Shown in pieces: positions 18,270 to 26,239 of a stretch of DNA of 64,000 nucleotides; the stretch's first letter is position 1; each line of letters opens with the position of its first letter. Origin of the DNA: Natronorubrum tibetense GA33 (GTDB taxonomy: Archaea; Halobacteriota; Halobacteria; Halobacteriales; Natrialbaceae); contig NZ_KB913017.1 in the NCBI RefSeq assembly GCF_000383975.1, positions 3,262,265 to 3,326,264 of the forward strand. Reading direction: 5' to 3'. The translations under genes and the position numbers were made by a program. The notes under the pieces are model-generated. The model ran no database searches, was not told where the DNA came from, and saw nothing but the letters and a program-made list of their open reading frames with translations.

Positions 18270-18379
18270 GTAACGGGTACTACGTCGACACAAAACTCAG
18301 CCGCTCTGCGAAACAGCGAGAATTGAGGCGCATGGCAGAGAAAGTTGGGTTGAGTGTACATTTCGACGGCAACTGGTAA
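18266..18379 (+). CDS. 37-residue basic peptide
   Basis: A GTG start at 18266 overlaps the stop of the preceding frame (GTGA), with TAA at 18377-18379. The peptide is basic (SNGYYVDTKLSRSAKQRELR, then RMAEKVGLSVHFDGNW), unlike most proteins here, which suggests binding to nucleic acid or to an acidic partner. It is called on the strength of the start/stop overlap and composition only. It could instead be the tail of the broken gene before it. Confidence 0.35.
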   Translation: MSNGYYVDTKLSRSAKQRELRRMAEKVGLSVHFDGNW

Positions 18380-18466
18380 GCACGACTTCACTGACCTAAA
18401 TTCGGAGGCTCTCAACGAGTTCCTGATTCGTTTTGAGTAGAATAGAGACATGTCTTCGAATGAAGA

Positions 18467-18474
18467 TATATAAT
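18467..18474 (+). promoter_or_regulatory. TATA box of the CoiA-like gene
   Basis: TATATAAT is centred about 28 bases before the ATG at 18498. This is the usual distance for a haloarchaeal leaderless transcript, and it favours the ATG at 18498 over an upstream TTG at 18486. Confidence 0.55.
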
Positions 18475-18497
18475 CTATCGCGCCCTTGATCGAATCA

Positions 18498-19760
18498 ATG
18501 CCCTTCATTGCGGTCGATCCCGCTGATAAGCGTCCTCGAATCCCGATCGGCGTCGGTGACGACGAAGAGGTTCAATGCCCAGTCTGTAACGATCCTCTCC
18601 GTGTTCGTGAAGGCTCTTCTACTGCTCGGCATTTCTACCACCCGCCAGACCACTCTTGTAGTGGTGAATCCGCTCTCCATCTCCGGATGAAATCGATCGC
18701 GGTTGAAAAACTCAAAGACGAGTATCCTAATGCATCGATAGACGTTGAGTTCATCACTGACGACATCCCGCGTCGTGCTGATGTCTTCGTTGAATTCGAG
18801 CAGCCACAATTCCCTTTCGGGAAAGGGATCGCTGTTGAGGTACAGTACCGAAACGAACAAAAGAACCTTACAGAAACGACTGCCAGCTACCTCACCGGCG
18901 ATATCAGTGTGATCTGGCTCTTCGAGGAAAACTATGTCGGTACTCGTCCTGAGTACGAGGATGTCGAACTCCCCGATCCGATCCCAGTCTGGCCGTACGG
19001 CATCCCTCACGGTGAGTTGTCGTCACCGGACCCGTCAGCCGGGGGCTATCTGGGTATCACTGAAGCCGATCTCATCGCTGCGCTCCCGAACCACATTGAC
19101 GACCAAGTTTCGCTGGCTGAATTCCCGAGTGAATCGGATGAGGGTGAAGAGTCCGATGATCTACCGGAGTGGACTCGTGAGAAAGAACTCCACCTCAACC
19201 TCTCTTTAGGGTCCCCAGGTGTCCGGGAAGTCTACAAATCATGGTTGGACGGCAAAATACAGAGCAAAGGCAGTGAACACCAAGACGAAATCGAGGAGCG
19301 CCGGGAAATATTGGAATTAGAAGACCGATTCACGTATTTCCCTGAACGCTTTAGCAAAGGGTCCGGAGAGACATTTGAATTCAGTATCGGTGTCCGCCAC
19401 GCTGGCAGTGGTCAGTTCACTGTCCGAAAGTTTGTGGACGGTATAGAACGGGAACTCGTGTTCCCTGTCAGCGACGATGAGATCGACTCGTTCACCGAAT
19501 TCGTGCTTGAGTTGTGTTATACGTTAGAGTGTACTCGCGGCTCAACGTCGAAAGAGAAAGAAGTGAACCAGCCAATTGAATCCAACCTCAGCACGCTCTC
19601 GTACGCAGTTTCCCAAACAGGAACTGAGACAGTTACCGTCAAGCTGAGCAGTACCACAGAAACCATGAATATAGAATTCTTCCCGCAACAGATCCAACCG
19701 CTCGTCGATCTCTGTGCTAAAGTCCGACTCTGGTACGACTACTCGGATACCGGTGCTTGA
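18498..19760 (+). CDS. CoiA-like PD-(D/E)XK nuclease with zinc finger, 420 residues
   Basis: The start is taken at an ATG at 18498. The N-terminus has CPVCNDPL (about residues 25-32), followed by RHFYHPPDHSCSGES (about 44-58), a zinc-binding C2HC-type site as in CoiA-family proteins. A helix with HLRMK and a nuclease core follow: RRADVFVEF, then IAVEVQYRN. Asp, then Glu-x-Gln, is the CoiA variant of the PD-(D/E)XK active site (Gln in place of Lys). Bacterial CoiA assists competence; in archaea such proteins are uncharacterised nucleases, some in defence loci. The C-terminal 200 residues are acidic and unrecognised. It may act with the methyltransferase upstream, though a 680-base gap with its own TATA box separates them. 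Confidence 0.7.
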   Translation: MPFIAVDPADKRPRIPIGVGDDEEVQCPVCNDPLRVREGSSTARHFYHPPDHSCSGESALHLRMKSIAVEKLKDEYPNASIDVEFITDDIPRRADVFVEFEQPQFPFGKGIAVEVQYRNEQKNLTETTASYLTGDISVIWLFEENYVGTRPEYEDVELPDPIPVWPYGIPHGELSSPDPSAGGYLGITEADLIAALPNHIDDQVSLAEFPSESDEGEESDDLPEWTREKELHLNLSLGSPGVREVYKSWLDGKIQSKGSEHQDEIEERREILELEDRFTYFPERFSKGSGETFEFSIGVRHAGSGQFTVRKFVDGIERELVFPVSDDEIDSFTEFVLELCYTLECTRGSTSKEKEVNQPIESNLSTLSYAVSQTGTETVTVKLSSTTETMNIEFFPQQIQPLVDLCAKVRLWYDYSDTGA

Positions 19761-19809
19761 AAAATGTTTCACGCAACCGTGTCGAACCGGTCGCTAATCT
19801 ACTAACCTC

Positions 19810-20727
19810 TCATTCTAGCGTGATAGATCGAAAACCGCACTGCGGAGACAGACACACCCAATTCCCGGTTGAGGAGTCCCGGTCAAGTGGACTCTCACAC
19901 TCCGGGCAGCGTCGCGTTACAGTAGCGGACTCGTCTTGCTGTCGAGAGTTACCGGACGAGGACTCCGGTACCGGAATCACATAACCGATTGCGGTCCAGT
20001 CATCACGGCGAAAGATCATTGCTCCCGTCTCGTCGTCACCCCAGGTGAAACACGGAGTTGACTCGACTGGGTAGAACTGATCGAACACGTCGAGAAACTC
20101 TTGCCCGCAATAGGTTGCTTTCCTAGAACCAGCGCTTTCGTTCCACGACCAGTGTGAATCTCCGGCCGGAGTTGTAATGGACGCTCCGTCCGGAGTGAGT
20201 GTGATCTCCGTCTCAGGATAGTCTGCTTCCCAGTTGAGGAAATCTTCAAACTGCCAGTCATCGATGTCGGCTTCAGCAGTATGTCGGTCGTGGATCGCAC
20301 GGAGATCAAACTCTGCGATCTCCTGCTGCCGACTCCCGTCACGCTCAGGAATCACAGTCGGTACAGTGCCGCCAAACCCGTTTGCTTCCAGAGTCAATCG
20401 GTCACCCTCAAGCGAAACCGACACGCGCTCGGAATCAGTCGAGAGAGTCGCAGACCGGAGCGTTGAGATGTACGATGGGTTCACCGTGACAGCACCGGCG
20501 GTCGAACACTCGAACTCCGGGAACGCCTCTGCAGGACAATGAGCGTGCGCTCCCTGGCGATACGTCCCCGACCGGATCCAGACACCATCGTCGTTCACGC
20601 CGAGAATCGCAGCCGAGTCCGACAACATCGCGTTCGCTAACACCTTGACATCGATCGGGCAACACTCGATCTCAGCGTCGATCGGCCCGAACCCAACCGG
20701 CCAGTCGATGATATCATCTACAGACAT
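19810..20727 (-). CDS. Possible PCNA-like sliding-clamp fold with C-terminal zinc ribbon, 305 residues
   Basis: ATG at 20727. The first 260 residues show two similar halves of alternating strands and a helix: LANAMLSDSAAILGVNDDGV, then TLRSATLSTDS, RVSVSLEGDRLTLEA, FDLRAI, EITLTPDGASITTP and FRRDDWTAIGYVIPVPE. That pattern is reminiscent of archaeal PCNA (strands ending in LTLEA and a final YVIPVPE). The match is by eye and weak. Residues about 275-300 are a zinc ribbon (CPECESPL, then CLSPQCG). If it is clamp-like it might tether replication or repair enzymes of a mobile element. It could equally be an unrelated beta-rich protein. It is convergent with the CoiA-like gene. Confidence 0.5.
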   Translation of the reverse strand: MSVDDIIDWPVGFGPIDAEIECCPIDVKVLANAMLSDSAAILGVNDDGVWIRSGTYRQGAHAHCPAEAFPEFECSTAGAVTVNPSYISTLRSATLSTDSERVSVSLEGDRLTLEANGFGGTVPTVIPERDGSRQQEIAEFDLRAIHDRHTAEADIDDWQFEDFLNWEADYPETEITLTPDGASITTPAGDSHWSWNESAGSRKATYCGQEFLDVFDQFYPVESTPCFTWGDDETGAMIFRRDDWTAIGYVIPVPESSSGNSRQQDESATVTRRCPECESPLDRDSSTGNWVCLSPQCGFRSITLE

Positions 20728-20890
20728 GATTCAGTCACGCCGGAGGGACCGATATGGTTCAGTCACGGGCGTAGCACGAACAACTGCAGCATAGCGCGGC
20801 CGCTGCGCGGGTGCATTGTACAACATAACATCGGTCCAGTTGAGACAAGCGTCATAAGCATCAGCGCTTTAGTACAGTAGACCACCTTAT

Positions 20891-20897
20891 TTTATAT
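20891..20897 (+). promoter_or_regulatory. TATA box of the HNH-repeat gene
   Basis: TTTATAT lies about 28 bases upstream of the ATG at 20922, consistent with a leaderless transcript and with that ATG rather than the TTG at 20919. Confidence 0.5.
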
Positions 20898-20921
20898 CGA
20901 TAAGATAACAATAAGTGTTTG

Positions 20922-21551
20922 ATGGGGATACGCGACGGCGAAGTAACTCATACCCGCGGCTACACGGAGGCAGCACTCATCGAGCATCTGCGAGCAGTGA
21001 ACGACGCGTACCAGCAACTCCCGACGATCACTAATCTCGAAGCATACAACGACGAGTATGACCCGGCAATCACGCCGCACCCCCAGACCTACATTTCACG
21101 CTTTGAGAGTTGGACCAGCGCGCTCAAAGCAGCGTTTCCCGATGCCGAGTTATGCCGCGAGCTGTGGCGGGTAGCGAACCACCTTGACCGGCGACCCTAC
21201 CAAGACGATCTCGACGATCACGGCCGATTCGGGTCACGAGCATACCAGCAACGATTTGAAGCGTGGGAAGCCGCGTTAGAAGCCGCTGAATTCGACCCCT
21301 CCGTTCGCATCCCCGAGGACTTCCTCATCGCCGATCTCTGGCGAGTTGCGCGACTCGACGAGACGTGTTCGGAAACCGAGTCCAAGACAGACAAACCAAT
21401 GTTCTCCGCGATCGACGATTGGTGGTCACTATCAGTAGAGAAACTCCAGCAGCACGGTACGTACTCGTATCAAACCTATATTCGGCGGTTAGGTGGGTGT
21501 CGAGGTGGTCTCATCGGAATCCAACAACAAGCCGGATTACGGAACCTGTGA
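20922..21551 (+). CDS. Protein with homing-endonuclease-associated repeats, 209 residues
   Basis: ATG at 20922. The chain contains three or four copies of a repeat of about 50 residues with the pattern Leu-x-x-Leu ... Tyr-x-x-Arg-Phe-x-Ser/Ala-Trp-x-x-Ala-Leu-x-Ala (YISRFESWTSALKAAF, YQQRFEAWEAALEAAEF), each preceded by a helix such as ELWRVANHLDRRP. This matches the HNH-associated repeat that binds DNA beside homing nucleases. No HNH or other catalytic motif is present, so it is a DNA-binding-only relative. The last repeat is degenerate (YIRRLGGCRGGLIGIQQQAG, where a Trp is expected for Cys), perhaps from decay. A hairpin follows. Confidence 0.65.
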   Translation: MGIRDGEVTHTRGYTEAALIEHLRAVNDAYQQLPTITNLEAYNDEYDPAITPHPQTYISRFESWTSALKAAFPDAELCRELWRVANHLDRRPYQDDLDDHGRFGSRAYQQRFEAWEAALEAAEFDPSVRIPEDFLIADLWRVARLDETCSETESKTDKPMFSAIDDWWSLSVEKLQQHGTYSYQTYIRRLGGCRGGLIGIQQQAGLRNL

Positions 21552-21604
21552 GAATTATCATGACTATGCAAATGAAAGGTGTACAAACGCTTGTTACTTA
21601 GGAC

Positions 21605-21628
21605 CTCAGAAAGCTGACTCTTTCTGAG
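21605..21628. terminator. Perfect 9-bp hairpin between two plus-strand genes
   Basis: CTCAGAAAG (21605-21613), a 6-base loop and CTTTCTGAG (21620-21628) form a perfect stem. It lies 54 bases after one stop codon and 70 before the next start. It may terminate the upstream transcript or sit upstream of the nuclease promoter. No T-run follows directly, so termination is only a suggestion. Confidence 0.4.
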
Positions 21629-21697
21629 AACGACAGATACTGACGTATTGTTACTCCTTTAACTAATCTTTTAAGATAGTAATTATGTGAAGGAGTT

Positions 21698-22867
21698 ATG
21701 GCTCGCGGACAAGATCTACTATTCGCACATCATGGAAGTTCGAACGAAGACAATGCAACCAAGAACCTCTGCTGGCTTCTAAACCACCTTCCATGGGAGA
21801 TCTCGGCAAGTCTTCTTCGTCCTATCATTGCGGCATTCGAACAAGAGCCATTACTTGATGAGCTCAGTTCGGAAGACATAGAGGTAGTTGCACAAGAGGG
21901 TGCAGAAGTTACAAAAACACGAACTGGAATGAAGGTGCTTCTCGGGTTGGGAGCAAGTGGTCACTCGTACTCTGATACTGCTATTAACGAATTTGCTCCC
22001 GAGAGCGATAACACTACTAGTGAAAGTATACCTGATCTAACCATTCAACTCGGGGATGAACTTGTTATCGCAATTGAGGCGAAAGATGGCGGATTCGACC
22101 ATACACAGTTACAAAACCATGCTCGGTGGTTGAACGCTGAGAGATTCCAGACAATCACATGGAGTGATATTGCTGACCGAATTAACTCTATACAGGAGTC
22201 CCGATCAGAATCCGACAGAGAACCGAATAGTATTGGTGGTACTTCTCTGCCCTCAAATAGCATCGAATTACTTCTAAACGAGTATAAAAACATACTACAT
22301 GATCAGTTGATCCCGCAAAGTAGGGTGATCGCAAGTTCAGAGTATACAAACGGGAAAAATTACGTTAAAGCACGTAGAGACGTTGGTTCGAATAAGTTCA
22401 CTGGTCGAGTCGCAGATGAACCAAAACAATCACTCCCGGTCCCGGTCGCAATATACTTCCGGGCATCAGGAGATGATACCAATGGGCAACGTTTGTTCTT
22501 CAGCCGTGAGGAGTGGATCTCTTTGCTGAAATCAATCAGCAATCCCGAGTATCATCGCGGGCTAGCCCAGGGAGACATCAGCAGTATCGTAGCTGATTAC
22601 GACCAAAGCACTGATGCCGACATATCGATAGCACATATTGAGGACTCAGACGGCAACGAGAAAACGCTATTCTACGGAACTGGGAAAGGTAATAGAACAA
22701 ATGACCTCCTCTTCATGAATCGGTCAACAGCAGCAGGCAGCAACCTTCAGCAACCCCCAATGTATGGTCCGGATGAATTTGATAAACTCTTCGCCGGTAA
22801 TGACCAGATGAAGCAGTTGTTCACGAATCCAAAAGCAGTATTCAATGAACTTGAAGAGGATCTCTGA
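21698..22867 (+). CDS. PD-(D/E)XK family nuclease, 389 residues
   Basis: ATG at 21698, with an AT-rich TATA-like stretch (TCTTTTAAGAT) about 30 bases upstream. The core IPDLTIQLGDELVIAIEAKD (residues 111-130) has Asp113 and Glu127-x-Lys129, the metal site of restriction-endonuclease-like folds. A following helix (HTQLQNHARWL) is typical of this fold. The remaining 250 residues are unrecognised and include strands with RLFFSREEW. It looks like a stand-alone defence or repair nuclease; no methyltransferase is adjacent on this strand. Base composition here is more AT-rich than in the CRISPR-like operon that follows, suggesting a separate origin. Confidence 0.7.
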   Translation: MARGQDLLFAHHGSSNEDNATKNLCWLLNHLPWEISASLLRPIIAAFEQEPLLDELSSEDIEVVAQEGAEVTKTRTGMKVLLGLGASGHSYSDTAINEFAPESDNTTSESIPDLTIQLGDELVIAIEAKDGGFDHTQLQNHARWLNAERFQTITWSDIADRINSIQESRSESDREPNSIGGTSLPSNSIELLLNEYKNILHDQLIPQSRVIASSEYTNGKNYVKARRDVGSNKFTGRVADEPKQSLPVPVAIYFRASGDDTNGQRLFFSREEWISLLKSISNPEYHRGLAQGDISSIVADYDQSTDADISIAHIEDSDGNEKTLFYGTGKGNRTNDLLFMNRSTAAGSNLQQPPMYGPDEFDKLFAGNDQMKQLFTNPKAVFNELEEDL

Positions 22868-22879
22868 CGGTTCTTTCGC

Positions 22880-22930
22880 CCCAATCAGCTAGGTGAACTT
22901 TTCGGTCATACTTTGCCACCACTGATTGGG
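22880..22930. terminator. Inverted repeat between convergent genes
   Basis: CCCAATCAG at 22880-22888 and its reverse complement CTGATTGGG at 22922-22930 flank a 33-base spacer, in the short gap between the convergent nuclease gene and the HNH gene. It could act as a two-way transcription stop. The long loop makes a stable hairpin doubtful. Confidence 0.3.
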
Positions 22931-22943
22931 ATCCACACTTCAC

Positions 22944-24005
22944 CTACAGCGCTTCATCCACCTCCAGTAACGCGTCGATTGCTTGCTGAAGATGCTCTCG
23001 TAACTCGTTGCTGCCACTGCCATCACTTGCTACCGGGTCTGTACGTTGCTCGTTGACATCAGTGGACTGCACCGTAGACTCTGACTCAGGTGTCCCCCAC
23101 GTTTCAGTCCGGCCCAGTGACTCGTCTTCTCCCTCAGCAACTGCATCGAGGCGTTGCTGGTCATCACTCTCGTCCGTCGCTACCTCCTCACTCACGTCCT
23201 GCTCCGATTGCGTGTCTTGCGATGGTCGGCCACCGCGACCGAACACGTCCAACGGAAAGTCGTACGCGTACGCCCGCTTGGCCTTGTTGAACGTCGTGCG
23301 ACGCGTGATGCCGAGCACACCCGTCACTGCACTCCGGTCACACCCTCGCTCCAACGCTCGCCGCACCTGCTCGTCTTCCATGCGTTGCAACAACAATTGC
23401 GGGTCGTCCGGGATGTGCCCGCGTGCCGATGTCTCGATTTGCTCAGTCAACCCCCACTCACCGGTCTCGACATCTTTATCGACGATTTGCCGGTCACGTG
23501 ACTCCACACGGTTATCGAGCCCCATCAGCACCCATAAGCGTTCTCGAACTGCGGAGACCGACAAGTCCGCCGTCAGTTCACCCGCGATGTCACCCGTCCG
23601 TCCCGGCCCGTCATCTGCGAGGACTTGCAAGATCTCGATGTCTTGCGGTAACAGGACAGTGAGATCCTCCTCAGTAATATCCACTGGGGCATCCTCCGGC
23701 TCCGATTGTTGATGGTGCCAACTGTGACACGCCCGGCAGATCAGCGTGAGGTTCTCCATGTCATGCTCGTCCACATCCTCGGGGTTTCGCTCGATGTGAT
23801 GCGCGTGCAATATCGCTAACCCGCCTTTCTTCGGCCCAACCCGCCCACACAGCTGGCACTTGTGACCGTACTCTGTCAGCACAGCCTCGCGTGTCTCCGG
23901 ATCAACCGTGTCATTACACGCGTCCGGCTCAAGCACTCTGGTATCCTCATTCGTTGTCGATTCGTCACTCGTTTCGTCGTGAGATCGTCGGTCAGTATCT
24001 GCCAT
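22944..24005 (-). CDS. HNH endonuclease with two winged-helix-like segments, 353 residues
   Basis: The start is taken at an ATG at 24005; a GTG at 24101 would add 32 residues. An HNH module occupies about residues 35-100: CQLCGRVGP, then LHAHHIERN, then NLTLICRACHSWHH, giving the His-Asn-His catalytic ββα-metal core and a CxxC...CxxC structural zinc site. Two helix-turn-helix segments follow (about 125-200 and 220-270, the latter with CDRSAVTGVLGITRRTTFNK), then an acidic, disordered tail and a short final helix. HNH enzymes nick or cut DNA; the helical domains may position it. It lies 113 bases after the exonuclease gene, last in the CRISPR-like operon, but a looser link is possible because such HNH genes also occur alone in haloarchaea. 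Confidence 0.75.
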   Translation of the reverse strand: MADTDRRSHDETSDESTTNEDTRVLEPDACNDTVDPETREAVLTEYGHKCQLCGRVGPKKGGLAILHAHHIERNPEDVDEHDMENLTLICRACHSWHHQQSEPEDAPVDITEEDLTVLLPQDIEILQVLADDGPGRTGDIAGELTADLSVSAVRERLWVLMGLDNRVESRDRQIVDKDVETGEWGLTEQIETSARGHIPDDPQLLLQRMEDEQVRRALERGCDRSAVTGVLGITRRTTFNKAKRAYAYDFPLDVFGRGGRPSQDTQSEQDVSEEVATDESDDQQRLDAVAEGEDESLGRTETWGTPESESTVQSTDVNEQRTDPVASDGSGSNELREHLQQAIDALLEVDEAL

Positions 24006-24118
24006 TCTTACGTCCTGCATCTGTCGATTATGCACGGTTCCACACCGCTCGATGGCTACCTGCTGGTGTATCGCTTCAATCCGCAGTTCACAACCCAACA
24101 CGGCTCAACGACCGTTCC

Positions 24119-24784
24119 TCACCCGTACCTCGTCGAGGTCAACGACTTCAGCTTGAAATCCGATTTCGAACAGTACCGCTCCGCGAGTAACCCTAACTCT
24201 CTCGTCCTGAGGACATCCGCCGCGTTATGCAACACGAGCGGCGTGAACTCACCAGCCTCGAACGCCGACACTGCTTCACTACTCTCCGCAAACGAATCCA
24301 ACTCACCAGCCGACCCACCACACAACGTGTCGTACACGCCGACGAGGTCCCGGCACTCATCCTCACCAACCGTCGTGTTGAACCGCTTTGTCAGGAGTGG
24401 GAGCAGATCCGTGTACGGTAACTCATCGAACGGCCACGCAACGTCGGTCCGCGTGAGTCGCGTCCGTAAGAACGGAAGGTCAAACCCGGATCGCCACGTC
24501 TCACCATTGAACGCCGCGAGCAACACGTCATCACCAGCCAATCGGTCACTTGAGAACTTCCCGACCGCTTCCAACAACGCCCGCTCAGACGCGTGCGTCG
24601 ACAGTTGCACGTGACACTCCGTCCGGTCCTGGACGACCTCCGAAACACCCTCGATGTCTCGACCATTAGTCTGAACGAAAATTCGAACACCTAGTGGGAG
24701 CGCGAACCCAGCGACCGTCACTTCATCATCTACCGTGAACCCAGTCGTCTCGATATCGAACGCAACCAACGTCAACTCCGACAT
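24119..24784 (-). CDS. DEDD (RNase H-fold) 3'-5' exonuclease-like protein, 221 residues
   Basis: The ATG at 24784 is chosen because a full GGAGGTGA Shine-Dalgarno match (24791-24798) sits 6 bases upstream and the ATG overlaps the stop of the RAMP gene. Motif I is FDIETTG (Asp-x-Glu, residues about 8-14). Motif II is FNGETWRSGFDLPFL (Asp about residue 100), and motif III is LHNAADVLRTREL (Asp, with His/Asn before it). Together these are the DEDD metal site of exonucleases that degrade DNA or RNA from the 3' end. The chain is one domain with no fusion. Strict translational coupling to the RAMP gene implies that it works with the ribonucleoprotein complex, perhaps as guide-processing or target-degrading nuclease. 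That role is inferred. Confidence 0.75.
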   Translation of the reverse strand: MSELTLVAFDIETTGFTVDDEVTVAGFALPLGVRIFVQTNGRDIEGVSEVVQDRTECHVQLSTHASERALLEAVGKFSSDRLAGDDVLLAAFNGETWRSGFDLPFLRTRLTRTDVAWPFDELPYTDLLPLLTKRFNTTVGEDECRDLVGVYDTLCGGSAGELDSFAESSEAVSAFEAGEFTPLVLHNAADVLRTRELGLLAERYCSKSDFKLKSLTSTRYG

Positions 24785-25782
24785 CACATCTCACCTCCAG
24801 CGACTCCCTCAACAGCGCCACGCCCAGGCACGCGATCCACACTCGCTGGCCGCAATCGGAACTCACCGAAGCCGTACTTCGCGTGCGTCCCAACGCGCAA
24901 CACTCCATTCCGCGCCGTCTCCACCGGCTCACTTCCCGCGTACCCGACCACCTGCCCATGATCGGCCGTCTCGACTCGATATGTCTCACCACCGTCAACG
25001 AGCCGTGTTTCCCGTCGCCGCAACCCGTCATCACGCCGCCCATCCGTCACAGGCGTTCCTGTCTCGATCGTCGGCGTTTCCGGACTCGCATCCCACCACC
25101 ACGGCACCGACTGGTCATCCGCACCGGGACACGCACTCGACAGGACGTACGGCGACACGAGTTCAAGCACGTACGCATCCGCCGCCGCGTCCGTGAGTCG
25201 CCCGTAGTCGAGCGCATCGAGATCAACGACCTGTGAGTCCGCCAGCGACAATCGCCCGAACCCGTAGTTGCGCGCCCCGCCAACCCGTATCTCGTCAAGC
25301 ACGTCTTCAGAGAGTGGCAGAACGTCGTCCGTACCACGATCCGTGTGCAGGTAGCAGTGCACGAACCACTGCACCGACCGCTTCGAATTCCGCTGCTCCG
25401 CCGGTCGCCCGAAGAAACACGCCGGCGCGAACGCGACCCGGTCACCATGACGCTCGAGGTCATGCGTGTTATGCGCATCTCGCGGCCGTGACTCCAACAG
25501 CCACCGGTGGGCCACGTCCCGGAACACGAACAAATCATCGTACGCATCGACGTCAGGCAGCGACTGCCCAAGCTTCCCGGCGTACCCAGATTGAGAGTGC
25601 GCCGCCGGGTACTCACCGTACTCACCCGGAACGAACACGCCGTGACTCACGTGCAACGCCCGTCGCGTCCGCTCGTCAACACGCCGCGCGATCGCGTTGA
25701 ACAACGCGTTCCCCGTCACGAAATACGGGTGCCCAAGGTACGACCCATCCAACTCGAACAACACCTGCTGAATACCAGTCAT
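24784..25782 (-). CDS. RAMP-superfamily CRISPR effector protein (Cas5/Cas6/Csf-like), 332 residues
   Basis: The ATG at 25782 has GGAGG at 25792-25796, nine bases upstream. Two glycine-rich RAMP loops are visible: IRVGGARNYGFGRLSL (about residues 166-181) and LRVGTHAKYGFGEFRL (near the C-terminus). Loops of the form G-x-x-(K/R)-x-(Y/x)-G-F-G-x-(L/F) mark Cas5, Cas6 and related proteins that bind CRISPR RNA. The N-terminus (FVTGNALFNAIARR, HVSHGVF) fits the first ferredoxin-like fold, and His residues there could serve as catalytic residues of a Cas6-type processor. Which of Csf3 (Cas5) or Csf5 (Cas6) it equals cannot be settled by eye. Confidence 0.65.
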   Translation of the reverse strand: MTGIQQVLFELDGSYLGHPYFVTGNALFNAIARRVDERTRRALHVSHGVFVPGEYGEYPAAHSQSGYAGKLGQSLPDVDAYDDLFVFRDVAHRWLLESRPRDAHNTHDLERHGDRVAFAPACFFGRPAEQRNSKRSVQWFVHCYLHTDRGTDDVLPLSEDVLDEIRVGGARNYGFGRLSLADSQVVDLDALDYGRLTDAAADAYVLELVSPYVLSSACPGADDQSVPWWWDASPETPTIETGTPVTDGRRDDGLRRRETRLVDGGETYRVETADHGQVVGYAGSEPVETARNGVLRVGTHAKYGFGEFRLRPASVDRVPGRGAVEGVAGGEM

Positions 25783-25834
25783 TCACACACCCCTCCGTTT
25801 CCACTCCACGTTCTGGGCAGCCGTGTTCCACCAC

Positions 25835-26218
25835 TTAGACGACACCCAACACACTCACTCTGCGTCCCACACCCCACTTCAAGTGCTCCTCGACCAGGAA
25901 CACACCCTGTTTCCAGTGGTCTCCGCACTCCAAACCCAGCACCGGAACGAGCACGCACCCGTCGCAATCGCCGAGTAGAACCACTCGCCGCCACGTAGCA
26001 AGGGTTCGAACGGGTTCGTCGGGACGCCACCACGCACCCCGACGATCGCCCTCGCCTACCACACCCAGGGACTCTCTCACTGGCACTCGCAGCGACACGC
26101 CCACCACAGCCTGCCACACGAGCAGCCACCGCCCGGCGTGACCGGTGCCCCACCACGAGCACCGCCCACAACCGACCACGCCCCGCATCCCGACCACGAC
26201 AGCCACACCACCCACCAC
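25835..26218 (-). CDS. Uncharacterised frame between two Csf-like genes, possibly the tail of the upstream gene
   Basis: The frame runs from a GTG at 26218 to a TAA at 25835-25837. The last 85 codons look truly coding (RTLATWRRVVLLGDCDGCVL, then GVFLVEEHLKWG), with strands typical of a RAMP or Cas8-like end. The first 40 codons are a Gly/Val/Trp-rich run of low complexity. The frame is the same as that of the upstream gene, separated only by a TGA at 26240-26242, so the two may once have been a single protein of 413 residues split by a nonsense mutation. No Shine-Dalgarno match precedes the GTG. Function unknown. Confidence 0.4.
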   Translation of the reverse strand: MVGGVAVVVGMRGVVGCGRCSWWGTGHAGRWLLVWQAVVGVSLRVPVRESLGVVGEGDRRGAWWRPDEPVRTLATWRRVVLLGDCDGCVLVPVLGLECGDHWKQGVFLVEEHLKWGVGRRVSVLGVV

Positions 26219-26239
26219 CGCACCCCCAACCCAACGGCA

